Assembly (NCBI GenBank): GCA_030149245.1
Contig: JASBRX010000023.1
Coordinates: 173,340-237,339, forward strand
Source of the DNA: Sphingomonas bacterium
GTDB taxonomy: Bacteria; Pseudomonadota; Alphaproteobacteria; Sphingomonadales; Sphingomonadaceae
Reading direction: 5' to 3'
Length of the DNA stretch: 64,000 nucleotides
Every line of letters starts with the position of its first letter. Position 1 is the stretch's first letter. The notes under the pieces are model-generated. The model saw only the letters and a list, made by a program, of their open reading frames with translations, was not told the origin of the DNA and made no database searches. The translations under genes and the position numbers were made by a program. Below are positions 1-7,552 of this stretch, in pieces.

Positions 1-1230
1 ACGCAGCATACCAAAGCTGGTCATCAGCATGGTGATCGGTATGACCAGCGCCGCGATGAGCGCGGCCCGGAAATTGCCGAGCAGCAGAAACAGCACGACC
101 ACGACGAGCAGTGCGCCCTCCGACAGATTCTTGGCGACGGTCTTGATTGTCGAATTGACCAATCCCGTGCGGTCGAGCACCGGCTGGATGATGATATCGG
201 TCGGCAACGAGGCGTTGACCTCGTCGAGCCGGTCGGCGACCGCCGATGCAACATTTCGGCTGTTCTCGCCGATCCGCATAACGGCTGTGCCGACGACGAC
301 TTCCCGACCATTTTCGGATGCCGATCCCATCCGTGTTGCCTGGCCGAGCTTTACCGTTGCGACCTGATTGAGCAGGATGGGCACGCCTTCGCGCGTCGCG
401 ATCACGGTGCGGGCAAGCTGGTCGGCATTGGCGATGCGCGCGTCGGAACGAACCGCGAGACCTTCACCGTTGCGATCGACGACACCTGCGCCGACCGCGC
501 TGTTGTTCGCCTCAAGCGCTTCGGCAAGGTCGCTAAGGCTGAGTTTGAGCGCGGTCAGCCGCTGAACGTCCGGCACGACCTGATACTGCTTCACATAGCC
601 ACCGATCGAGTCCACGCCTGCCAGGCCGGGAACCGACTTGAGCAACGGCGCGACGATCCAGTCCTGCGCAGTGCGCAGATAGGTCGCCTTGTCAGCGTCG
701 CTGACCAGCCGGTCGCCTTCCGGCGTGATGTAGCTGCCGTCGGGCTGGATGCCCGGCTCGCCGGCCTTGTGCTTGTCCTCGGGGCGATGAGCCATGTGGA
801 CGGTCCACATATAGACCTCGCCAAGGCCGGTCGCGATCGGTCCCATTTCCGGCGCGACACCCTCGGGCAGGTTTTCCTCGGCGGTGCGCAGTCGTTCAGC
901 AACCTGCTGGCGCGCGAAATAGATGTCGGTGGCGTCGGTGAACACCGCAGTGACCTGCGCGAAGCCGTTGCGGCTGAGTGATCGGGTATATTCGAGACCG
1001 GGAATGCCCGCGAGCGCGGTCTCGATCGGGAATGCGACTTGCTTCTCGACCAGTTCGGGCGAAAGCGCCGAGGCGCGGACGTTAATCTGCACCTGGTTGT
1101 TGGTGATGTCGGGAACGGCATCGATTGGCAGCCTCGACAAGGAGACCGCGCCGATAACCGCGGCGATGAGGGTCAGGAGCAGCACGAACCAGCGCCGCTC
1201 GACCGCGAAATTGACAATGCGTTCGATCAC
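1..1230 (-). CDS. czcA: CzcA/CusA-type heavy-metal efflux RND permease (3' end outside window)
   Basis: Inner-membrane, proton-driven RND pump that drives export of divalent or monovalent metal ions through the CzcCBA tripartite complex. The first 410 residues are visible and open to the window edge. The protein starts with GTG (MIERIVNFAVERRWFV), the usual N-terminal cytoplasmic segment and TM1. The periplasmic porter region follows, with motifs common in this family (NNQVQINV, PGLEYTRSLSRNG, YMWTVHM). It ends in the TM2 region (LLVVVVLFLLLGNFRAAL). The start lies 3 nt after the czcB stop, so the two are translated together. Full-length relatives are about 1,040 residues. Substrate (Co/Zn/Cd versus Cu/Ag) cannot be read from this fragment; the His-rich czcI-like gene and the MerR neighbour favour Co/Zn/Cd. 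Confidence 0.93.
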   Translation of the reverse strand, partial: MIERIVNFAVERRWFVLLLTLIAAVIGAVSLSRLPIDAVPDITNNQVQINVRASALSPELVEKQVAFPIETALAGIPGLEYTRSLSRNGFAQVTAVFTDATDIYFARQQVAERLRTAEENLPEGVAPEMGPIATGLGEVYMWTVHMAHRPEDKHKAGEPGIQPDGSYITPEGDRLVSDADKATYLRTAQDWIVAPLLKSVPGLAGVDSIGGYVKQYQVVPDVQRLTALKLSLSDLAEALEANNSAVGAGVVDRNGEGLAVRSDARIANADQLARTVIATREGVPILLNQVATVKLGQATRMGSASENGREVVVGTAVMRIGENSRNVASAVADRLDEVNASLPTDIIIQPVLDRTGLVNSTIKTVAKNLSEGALLVVVVLFLLLGNFRAALIAALVIPITMLMTSFGMLR

Positions 1231-1233
1231 GGA

Positions 1234-2424
1234 TCAATGCCCTCCGTGCTCGGCTTCGCCCTTGGCGAGCTCGGCCTTGAGCGTGAAGCTGCCATTACCG
1301 GCGACTTCTTCGCGACCGGTTAGGCCGGACGTGACTGTGACCGTACCGGCGCCGCGAGCGCCGAGTGTGACCGCCTGGGCGCGAAATCCGGTCGCAGTGC
1401 GGACGAACACGGTGTTACGGTTTTCGACGGTCTGGACTGCGGCAGCCGGCACGCTGACCGCGCCGCCCCCTTCGCCGGGCAAACCCAATATCGCGGACAC
1501 CGGTTCGCCGACACGCCACTGGCCGGCACGGTTGTCGATCAGCGCGATGGCGGCAACCAGGCGCGTCGTTTCGTCGAGCACTGGCGAGACGAAGCTGAGC
1601 ACCGCAGCCGAGCGGCGGCCACCCGCGCTGATCTCGACCGGCGTGCCAACCCGCACGCGCGCGGCATCGGACGGTGAAAGCGAAATCGTTACCGCGACGC
1701 GCGACAGGTTGGAGACGCGAAACAGTTCGGCATCTGCCGCAACCGTTTGGCCGAGCACAACCGGTCGTGCGGTGATGCGCCCGCCAAGCGGCGCGACGAC
1801 ACCGATGCGGTTGAGTGCGCCACCGCCGACGCCAGCCGCAGAGACCTGCTGTTGGGCAAGGCGCAGTGCGATACCGGCCTCAGTCGCCGCGGTGCGAGCC
1901 GCGATAAGATCGCGTTCCGGCGAGACACGCAGCTTGAACAGCCGGTCTTCGCGCCGCAGATTGGATTGGGCGAGCGCCGAACGTGCCCGCGCCGCTTCGA
2001 CCTCGGCCCTGAGCGACGCGGCTTCACGGCTTTCGATCACGGCGACCACCTGGCCGCGCGCGACGGCGTCGCCCAGATTGCGGTTGAGTGCGACGACGCG
2101 ACCGCCAATCGCTGCGGAGACCACTTGTGTCCCCTGCGGATCGCCCTCGATCGTCGCCGGGAGCGTCAGCGCGCCGCCGCCGGAGGACAAGACCCGGACA
2201 ACCTCGATGCCCGCAGCCTTGATCTGCGGTGCGGTCAGCGTGATGACGCCTTCCTCGCCTTCGCCTTCTCCATGGGCGGCTTCGTTGCCGCCATGATCAT
2301 CCCCGGCCTCCGCACCGGCTTCCGTGGCCTCGCTGTTGTTGGCGGCATCCTCGCCACCTGAGCAACCTGCAAGCAGCATCGCCAGGACGAGCGGTGCCGC
2401 AGCCCCGCTTACGAGCTTTTTCAT
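1234..2424 (-). CDS. czcB: CzcB-type periplasmic adaptor (membrane fusion lipoprotein)
   Basis: Links the CzcA pump to the CzcC outer-membrane channel. The N-terminus is a lipoprotein signal (MKKLVSGAAAPLVLAMLLAGC, lipobox LAGC), followed by a long acidic, His-containing linker (DDHGGNEAAHGEGEGEE) that may bind metal. Then come barrel-sandwich and coiled-coil segments (GRVVALNRNLGDAVARGQVVAVIES, alpha-helical hairpin about residues 130-190) and a C-terminal beta domain. I take ATG at 2424 because a GGGGA box lies 7 nt upstream; an in-frame TTG 6 nt earlier is also possible. The start is 2 nt after the czcC stop. 396 residues, normal for the family. Confidence 0.93.
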   Translation of the reverse strand: MKKLVSGAAAPLVLAMLLAGCSGGEDAANNSEATEAGAEAGDDHGGNEAAHGEGEGEEGVITLTAPQIKAAGIEVVRVLSSGGGALTLPATIEGDPQGTQVVSAAIGGRVVALNRNLGDAVARGQVVAVIESREAASLRAEVEAARARSALAQSNLRREDRLFKLRVSPERDLIAARTAATEAGIALRLAQQQVSAAGVGGGALNRIGVVAPLGGRITARPVVLGQTVAADAELFRVSNLSRVAVTISLSPSDAARVRVGTPVEISAGGRRSAAVLSFVSPVLDETTRLVAAIALIDNRAGQWRVGEPVSAILGLPGEGGGAVSVPAAAVQTVENRNTVFVRTATGFRAQAVTLGARGAGTVTVTSGLTGREEVAGNGSFTLKAELAKGEAEHGGH

Positions 2425-2426
2425 CG

Positions 2427-3704
2427 TCAATTCCCCGTTTGCACCGGCGTGGGAGCCGGTGTGGTCAGCCGGGCGAGACGCGCCTCGGCATCATGATATT
2501 GTTCGAGCGCATCGACCGCGGCGGTGCGGGCATCGAGCAGTGCCTGTTCGGCTTCGAGCAGGACCAGCTGGTCGAACTTGCCCTCGCCATAGCCAATGCG
2601 TGCGATGCGCGCGGCTTCCTGTGCGGCACTGAGTGCCGGACCAGACGCCCGCACGCTTGCCGCCGCCCGATCGCGGTCGGCGCGCGCCGCAGTGATCGCA
2701 CGTTCAGCCTCGAAGCGAGCCACTCGCCGCTTGGCTTCACTCTGGTTGCGCAGCGCCGTGGCCTGCCCCACGGCAGCCCGGCCGTTGTTGAACACCGGCA
2801 GCGGCACCGAGACGCCCAAGACCATCGCCATGTCGCCGCTGGCCTGAAGACGGCGCGTACCCGCGCTTACCGTCAGGTCGGGGATGCGCTGGCTTCGCGC
2901 GAGGCGAAGTTGTGCATCGGCGGTGGCGACGTCGGCACCCGCGGCCGCGAGCGCCAACGTGCCATCCGCATTTGCCGGTGTCGCAGGGCCCGCCCGAACG
3001 TTGTCGATACGATCGAACCACGGCTGGTCGAGGGCACCGGGCAGGCTGGCGCCGACGAACTGGGCGAGCGCCAGCCGGTTCGCCTCGACGCTGCGCTGCG
3101 CACGCTCCAGCTCGGCTTCCGCGTTTGCCGCCAGCAAGGCAGCGCGCTGCTGATCGATGGGCGAATTCGCACCGGCTTCGACCCGGTCGCGCGCGATACG
3201 CAAATTTTCGCGCGTGACCCCAAGCTGGTCCTGCGCGATCGTCAGCCTTCGTTCGGCGGCGACCGCCTCAATATACGCTTGTGTGACTAGTAGCCTGAGG
3301 TCGGCTCGCGTGATCACCGCGTCAATCCTAGCGCGCGCCGTCTGCGCGTCGGCTACTGCGATGCGTGCGGGTCGCTTACCGCCGAGTTCGAGCGGAAGCG
3401 CGAACGCAATCGTTGTCTCGGCTTCGTTGATGCCCTTGTACGGGCCGGTGCCGATTACATTCTCGACATCGGCGCTGAGCGTCGGGTTCGGTCGCAACGC
3501 AGCGACTACACGACCCGCTTCGGCGGCTTCGATGCCGAGCGCCGCCACTTCGTTGGCTGGCGCGATCGCGCCCGCCTGAGCCAACGCTTCGTCAAGCGTT
3601 AGCGTCTCGCCAGCTGAGACCGGCGCGGACGATGTCGAACTTTGCGCCTGCGCAATCCCTGCGCACGACGCCGCGGCGAGAAGCGCCGCGTAGATGGACT
3701 TCAT
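2427..3704 (-). CDS. czcC: CzcC-type outer-membrane efflux protein (TolC family)
   Basis: Forms the outer-membrane exit duct of the CzcCBA metal pump. A Sec signal peptide is clear (MKSIYAALLAAASCAGIAQAQ). Two OEP-type repeats rich in long Ala/Arg/Glu helices follow, with the family phrases TLDEALAQA near the mature N-terminus, LRPNPTLSADVENV, and SQRIPDLTVSAGTRR in the second half. 425 residues is normal. AGGAG lies 8 nt before the ATG. It is first of the three core pump genes, downstream of the small His-rich gene. Confidence 0.92.
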   Translation of the reverse strand: MKSIYAALLAAASCAGIAQAQSSTSSAPVSAGETLTLDEALAQAGAIAPANEVAALGIEAAEAGRVVAALRPNPTLSADVENVIGTGPYKGINEAETTIAFALPLELGGKRPARIAVADAQTARARIDAVITRADLRLLVTQAYIEAVAAERRLTIAQDQLGVTRENLRIARDRVEAGANSPIDQQRAALLAANAEAELERAQRSVEANRLALAQFVGASLPGALDQPWFDRIDNVRAGPATPANADGTLALAAAGADVATADAQLRLARSQRIPDLTVSAGTRRLQASGDMAMVLGVSVPLPVFNNGRAAVGQATALRNQSEAKRRVARFEAERAITAARADRDRAAASVRASGPALSAAQEAARIARIGYGEGKFDQLVLLEAEQALLDARTAAVDALEQYHDAEARLARLTTPAPTPVQTGN

Positions 3705-3764
3705 GATGGAACACTCCTGACAGCCACAAACAGCCGCCGGGCATCGGCCCGCGGCGGAGGGGCG

Positions 3765-4100
3765 TCAGGCTTGCGGAGGTCTCAACGCGGGGTCGGGCGC
3801 GGCCGCGACCAGCACACTCGCCGGGCCGCGATCACGAATATTCTCATGTGAGGTTAGCGTCGCTGTCACAGCGGCATCGTCGAGCGACGCGAAATGGTGG
3901 CCGTGGCAGCCGCCGTGCTGATGCGCGATGTTCTGGTCGCTCTTGCCGGTCTCCGGCGCGTTCTGATCGGCGTGATCCACGCCCGGCAGCGAGGGAGCCA
4001 TCTCGACGCAGATCGACCGCTCCACGGCATGCGCGACCGGCGCAGTGCCGATCGACAGCAGCGCAAACGCACAAAGCATCAAGGTGAGCAGACGGATCAT
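3765..4100 (-). CDS. Small exported His-rich protein, CzcI-like
   Basis: A 111-residue exported protein with a signal peptide (about residues 1-25, ending AHA) and a metal-ligand-rich middle (HQHGGCHGHH at about residues 61-70, plus HADQN). It precedes czcCBA on the same strand, as czcI precedes czcCBA in Cupriavidus. CzcI is thought to be a periplasmic protein that affects czc expression (family knowledge). The homology is inferred from position, length and the His cluster, not from an alignment. No good Shine-Dalgarno sequence precedes the ATG, so the start is less certain. Confidence 0.65.
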   Translation of the reverse strand: MIRLLTLMLCAFALLSIGTAPVAHAVERSICVEMAPSLPGVDHADQNAPETGKSDQNIAHQHGGCHGHHFASLDDAAVTATLTSHENIRDRGPASVLVAAAPDPALRPPQA

Positions 4101-4163
4101 CGCGATGCCGCGTTATCCTGTCGAGGCCGGGTTGTCATCTGCAAAGTGTGCGCCAATGAAATT

Positions 4164-4181
4164 GATATAGCGTATCATATC
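4164..4181. promoter_or_regulatory. AT-rich palindrome upstream of the czc operon
   Basis: The 18-mer GATATAGCGTATCATATC has 5-bp perfect outer arms (GATAT/ATATC) around an imperfect centre. It stands in the only AT-rich stretch of the 199-bp gap between the CDF gene and the czcI-like start, 64 nt upstream of that start. The position suits an operator or promoter element of the czc transcript. It vaguely resembles Fur/Zur-type boxes, but that is only an impression. Confidence 0.4.
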
Positions 4182-4299
4182 GCCGACGGAAGTGAATTGG
4201 GCCACCGTCATTTCGAGTTAACGCTTGAGACCATAAAGATCCTCGCCAAAAGTCTGAACTCATTCCGTATCGATGTCCGATGTATTTCATCTTCATCTT

Positions 4300-4947
4300 T
4301 CATTTGACTTGCAGACGGAAGATGCCGTGCTGCCCGGACGCGGAAATTTCACGCTTAGCCTGACGGATAATCTGAACACCGCCGGTGATCCCCAGGCCGG
4401 CCATGATCGCTGCCACGATCAGATCAGGCCAGGCCGTCCCGGTGCCGAACACCCCGACAGCAGCCATGACCACGGCGATGTTGCCGATCGCATCGTTGCG
4501 CGAGCAGATCCACACCGACCGCATGTTCGCGTCGCCCGCGCGGTAGCGGTAGAGCATCAGTGCAACCCCGGCATTTGCGATCAGCGCCACGAAGCCAATA
4601 ACGCCCATCACCTCGGCCTCGGGCGTCTGTCCGTCCCACACTGCCCATAAGGTTGCGCCGAGAACATAGGCACCAAGCAGAAGGAGCGTTACGCCCTTGA
4701 ACAGTGCGGCACGCGCCCGCCAGCCGAGCGCCATGCCGGCAACGCCGAGGCTGATCGCATAGTTGGCCGCGTCGCCCAGGAAATCGAGTGCATCGGCCTG
4801 AAGCGCTTTCGATCCGCCCGCGACACCGGCGACCATCTCGGTCACGAACATCGTCGCGTTAACCAGCAGCGCGATCCACAGCGCGCGCCGCCATTTGGGG
4901 TCATTGTTCGCGTCGGATTTGTCCGACGCACAGCTGTTACAGGCCAT
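4300..4947 (-). CDS. Cation diffusion facilitator-type transporter, short form
   Basis: A 215-residue membrane protein with a Cys-containing N-terminus (MACNSCASDK) and about six transmembrane helices. The TM2 pattern LQADALDFLGDAANY and TM5 pattern NDAIGNIAVV correspond to the CDF metal-site helices, with D-x3-D in TM2 and N-D rather than H-x3-D in TM5. The C-terminal cytoplasmic metal-binding domain of CDF proteins is nearly absent, because the protein ends about 20 residues after the last helix. It is transcribed away from the MerR gene through a MerR-type promoter. Probable role: cytoplasmic metal efflux alongside CzcCBA. An in-frame GTG 6 nt upstream is an alternative start. Confidence 0.8.
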   Translation of the reverse strand: MACNSCASDKSDANNDPKWRRALWIALLVNATMFVTEMVAGVAGGSKALQADALDFLGDAANYAISLGVAGMALGWRARAALFKGVTLLLLGAYVLGATLWAVWDGQTPEAEVMGVIGFVALIANAGVALMLYRYRAGDANMRSVWICSRNDAIGNIAVVMAAVGVFGTGTAWPDLIVAAIMAGLGITGGVQIIRQAKREISASGQHGIFRLQVK

Positions 4948-4977
4948 TGCCACCTCGCGCGACTCGATGTGACTGGC

Positions 4978-5008
4978 TATATGGATCCTGTAGTAACTCC
5001 AGGGTCAA
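4978..5008 (-). promoter_or_regulatory. MerR-family operator inside a 19-bp-spaced promoter
   Basis: On the minus strand a -35 box TTGACC (5008-5003) and a -10-like CATATA (4983-4978) are separated by 19 bp, the overlong spacing that MerR-family activators correct by DNA distortion. The spacer contains the near-perfect palindrome CCTGTAGTAACTCCAGG (4987-5003; 7 of 8 arm bases match). This is direct sequence evidence that the divergent MerR protein controls the CDF gene and, by overlap, its own expression. Confidence 0.85.
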
Positions 5009-5013
5009 TGGGC

Positions 5014-5403
5014 ATGAAAATCGGCGAGCTTGCGCGAGCGACCAGCACCAAGGTTGAAACGATCCGCTTTTACGAGAAAATCGGTTTGCTTCCCGCGCCC
5101 GCTCGGACTGCAGCGAATTATCGCGCCTACAATCAAAATCAACTGGCCCGCCTGTCCTTCGTGCGCCGCGCCCGCGACCTTGGCTTTACGCTCGATCAGA
5201 TACGCGGCTTGCTCGCTTTGTCAGATGATCGCGACCAGTCTTGCAGCGCAGTCGATACCGTGGCTCGTCAGCACGTTTCCGAAATCGACCGCAAGATCGC
5301 CGATTTGCGGGCGCTCCGCCGCGAGCTGCAAGAGATGCTCGACCAATGCAGCCAGGAGACGATCTCAACATGCCGGATCATTGAGTCTTTAGCGCCATGC
5401 TGA
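5014..5403 (+). CDS. MerR-family metal-responsive regulator (CadR/ZntR-like)
   Basis: A 129-residue regulator with an N-terminal winged HTH (MKIGELARATSTKVETIRFYEKIGLLPAPART) and a long dimerisation helix. The C-terminal region carries Cys residues in metal-binding positions (SC about 79, DQC about 113, STC about 121, final APC). I chose ATG 5014 because conserved MKIGELA begins there and because the in-frame codons upstream overlap the operator. It probably senses a soft divalent metal (Cd, Zn, Pb or Hg); the exact ligand is not decided by the sequence. It is divergent from the CDF gene. Confidence 0.9.
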   Translation: MKIGELARATSTKVETIRFYEKIGLLPAPARTAANYRAYNQNQLARLSFVRRARDLGFTLDQIRGLLALSDDRDQSCSAVDTVARQHVSEIDRKIADLRALRRELQEMLDQCSQETISTCRIIESLAPC

Positions 5404-5614
5404 CTTTGCGTTTCGTTGAGCAAAGTGGCGAACGACCGATTCGGTCGCTCCAAGCGCTCGCAGAGATACCCGACCCTGGGCGTTAGCTTGTAGAAGCTGA
5501 CTCCGAAAAGCGACCGTTCCCAGAACGTCCGCGCAAGGTTATTGCCGTAAATAATTGATCGCACAGCGCAGTATGAGTCAGTGCTAAGACTGCCAATCTC
5601 CGGGGGATGGACCG

Positions 5615-7552
5615 ATGAAGCTCGCGCATTTGCGCATCTGTAACTTCAGGTGCTTTGGAAATGTCGCTACTGAGATCGGGTTGGACGACACCACGTTCAT
5701 CCTCGGACCTAACGGCACCGGCAAAACTGCGATCCTGCAGGCGCTGGCAAGAATGTTCAGTCTCGATCCTGCGCTGCGCAAGATCAGGCATTCGGATTTT
5801 CACATTGCAACCGATGAAGCACCCGATGCCGCGCCGGAAGAGCGCAGGCTCTGGATCGAAGCCGATTTCGACTTTCCCGAACTCGAACTGGACGACGAAG
5901 GCGCCATGCCCGCCGTGCCGGGCAATTTCGCGCACATGCTGATGGTGGACGATGATGAGGCTGTGCGCGTCCGTTTCCGTCTGGCTGCGACGCTCGATCA
6001 GGATGGCGATATTGAGGAAACCTTCACCTATGTGACCAAAACCGACGATGCAGGGGTGCCGACCGAGGAAAGCCGCGCATCCAAGCAAGATCGCAATGCC
6101 ATTCAGGTGCACTATCTGCCCGCTCGGCGCGATCCTTCCGATCATATCTCCTACTCGTCCAATGCGCTGTTGGGCCGGGCATTGCGGGCGGCGGACTGGA
6201 GCGGTGAACGTGCGGCAATCGGCGATCTCACCGCGCAGATCACCGCAGCGCTGACGGGCAACGCCGCCATCGAAAGCATTGGCGAATCCCTGACCACGAT
6301 CTGGAGCCAACTGCACAAGGGCCAGTTCTTCGCCGACCCCGGGGTTTCCTTCGAGCAGAGCGAGATCGATACGCTGCTTCGCCATTTGAGCCTGACGTTC
6401 ACGCCCGGACACGGTGAACCTCTCGTTGATTTTTCGCGGTTGAGCGACGGTCAGCAGTCGCTGCTCTACATCTCGCTGGTACTCGCCATGCGCGAGATCA
6501 GCGACAAGGTGCTAGCAGGCGAGCTGTGCGCGTTCGATATCGATAAGCTGCGGCCCGCAATCTTCACTCTGATTGCGGTCGAAGAGCCGGAGAACAGCCT
6601 ATCGCCACATTATCTGGGACGCATCGTGCGTGCCGTTTCCGAATTCGCCAAAGGTCAGAATACCCAGGCGCTGGTGGCAACGCACGCGCCGTCGCTTCTG
6701 CGGCGGGTTGCGCCCGAGACCATTCGTTATCTGCGGCTCGACGGCAACCGCCGCACGGTCGTTACGCGTGTCGTGCTTCCTCAAAATGCGGACGCCGCCA
6801 AATATGTGCGCGAAGGCATACAAGCCTTTCCGGAGCTGTATTTCTCGCGGTTCGTGATCCTGGGTGAAGGCGACAGCGAGGAGGTCGTTCTGCCGCGGCT
6901 GCTCGGCGCGCGCGGGATTCTTACCGATGACGCGTCGATTTCGATTGTTCCCCTGGGCGGTCGGCACGTCAATCATTTCTGGCGGTTGCTGCACGCGCTC
7001 GGCATTCCGCACGCGACACTGCTCGACCTTGACCTTGCTCGCTATCAAGGAGGCTGGGGCCGGATCAAATATGCCGCGAAGCAACGCCTCAAATACGGCG
7101 ATATCGAAAACGCCGGCATCGACGACGACGATATCGCGGGCATTCCGGCCTGGGACAGCGATCTGGGATTGCTGGACGATGACGATGATTGGATCGAGTA
7201 TTTCGCAGATCGAGGAATCTTCTTCTCTTCTCCGCTCGATCTCGACTTCATGATGATCGAAGCCTTCGGCGAAGTGTACAAGATTGACGACGACGAGCGC
7301 GAGGAACCGGATGAAACCACGCTCAAGGCGGTTCTTGGCAAGAAGCACGACGCAGTTGATGGCCAGTACTCCGACGAGCAGCTGGAGCTGTTCGATGCCT
7401 ATCACCGCAGGTTCAAGCTCGGCAGCAAGCCTGCTTGGCACATCCGGGCGATGGCGGCGCTCGATGATGCGGAACTAGCGGCCGACATGCCAGCAGTCAT
7501 GACAGCGCTAATCGATTATGTTGAAACCGCACTGGAAGGCCTGCCAGAATGA
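5615..7552 (+). CDS. gajA: Gabija GajA: OLD-family ATPase/TOPRIM nuclease
   Basis: Sequence-specific DNA-nicking nuclease of the Gabija anti-phage system. The N-terminal ABC-type ATPase has Walker A GPNGTGKT (31-38), a signature-like LSDGQQ (about 275), Walker B LIAVEEPENSL (about 319) and an H-loop ATHAPSLL. The C-terminal TOPRIM domain has the catalytic GEGDSEE (about 417) and LLDLDL (about 469). 645 residues is somewhat longer than the founding GajA (about 580), partly from acidic loops (DDDDDW). It overlaps the following helicase gene by 4 nt, so the pair is translationally coupled. The assignment rests on the domain pair; an OLD class 2 nuclease with a helicase is the same thing under another name. 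Confidence 0.87.
   Translation: MKLAHLRICNFRCFGNVATEIGLDDTTFILGPNGTGKTAILQALARMFSLDPALRKIRHSDFHIATDEAPDAAPEERRLWIEADFDFPELELDDEGAMPAVPGNFAHMLMVDDDEAVRVRFRLAATLDQDGDIEETFTYVTKTDDAGVPTEESRASKQDRNAIQVHYLPARRDPSDHISYSSNALLGRALRAADWSGERAAIGDLTAQITAALTGNAAIESIGESLTTIWSQLHKGQFFADPGVSFEQSEIDTLLRHLSLTFTPGHGEPLVDFSRLSDGQQSLLYISLVLAMREISDKVLAGELCAFDIDKLRPAIFTLIAVEEPENSLSPHYLGRIVRAVSEFAKGQNTQALVATHAPSLLRRVAPETIRYLRLDGNRRTVVTRVVLPQNADAAKYVREGIQAFPELYFSRFVILGEGDSEEVVLPRLLGARGILTDDASISIVPLGGRHVNHFWRLLHALGIPHATLLDLDLARYQGGWGRIKYAAKQRLKYGDIENAGIDDDDIAGIPAWDSDLGLLDDDDDWIEYFADRGIFFSSPLDLDFMMIEAFGEVYKIDDDEREEPDETTLKAVLGKKHDAVDGQYSDEQLELFDAYHRRFKLGSKPAWHIRAMAALDDAELAADMPAVMTALIDYVETALEGLPE

Noticed and set aside
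923..2296. 457-codon open frame on the plus strand
   Set aside because: Ser/Arg/Thr-rich shadow of czcA and czcB; no features of its own.
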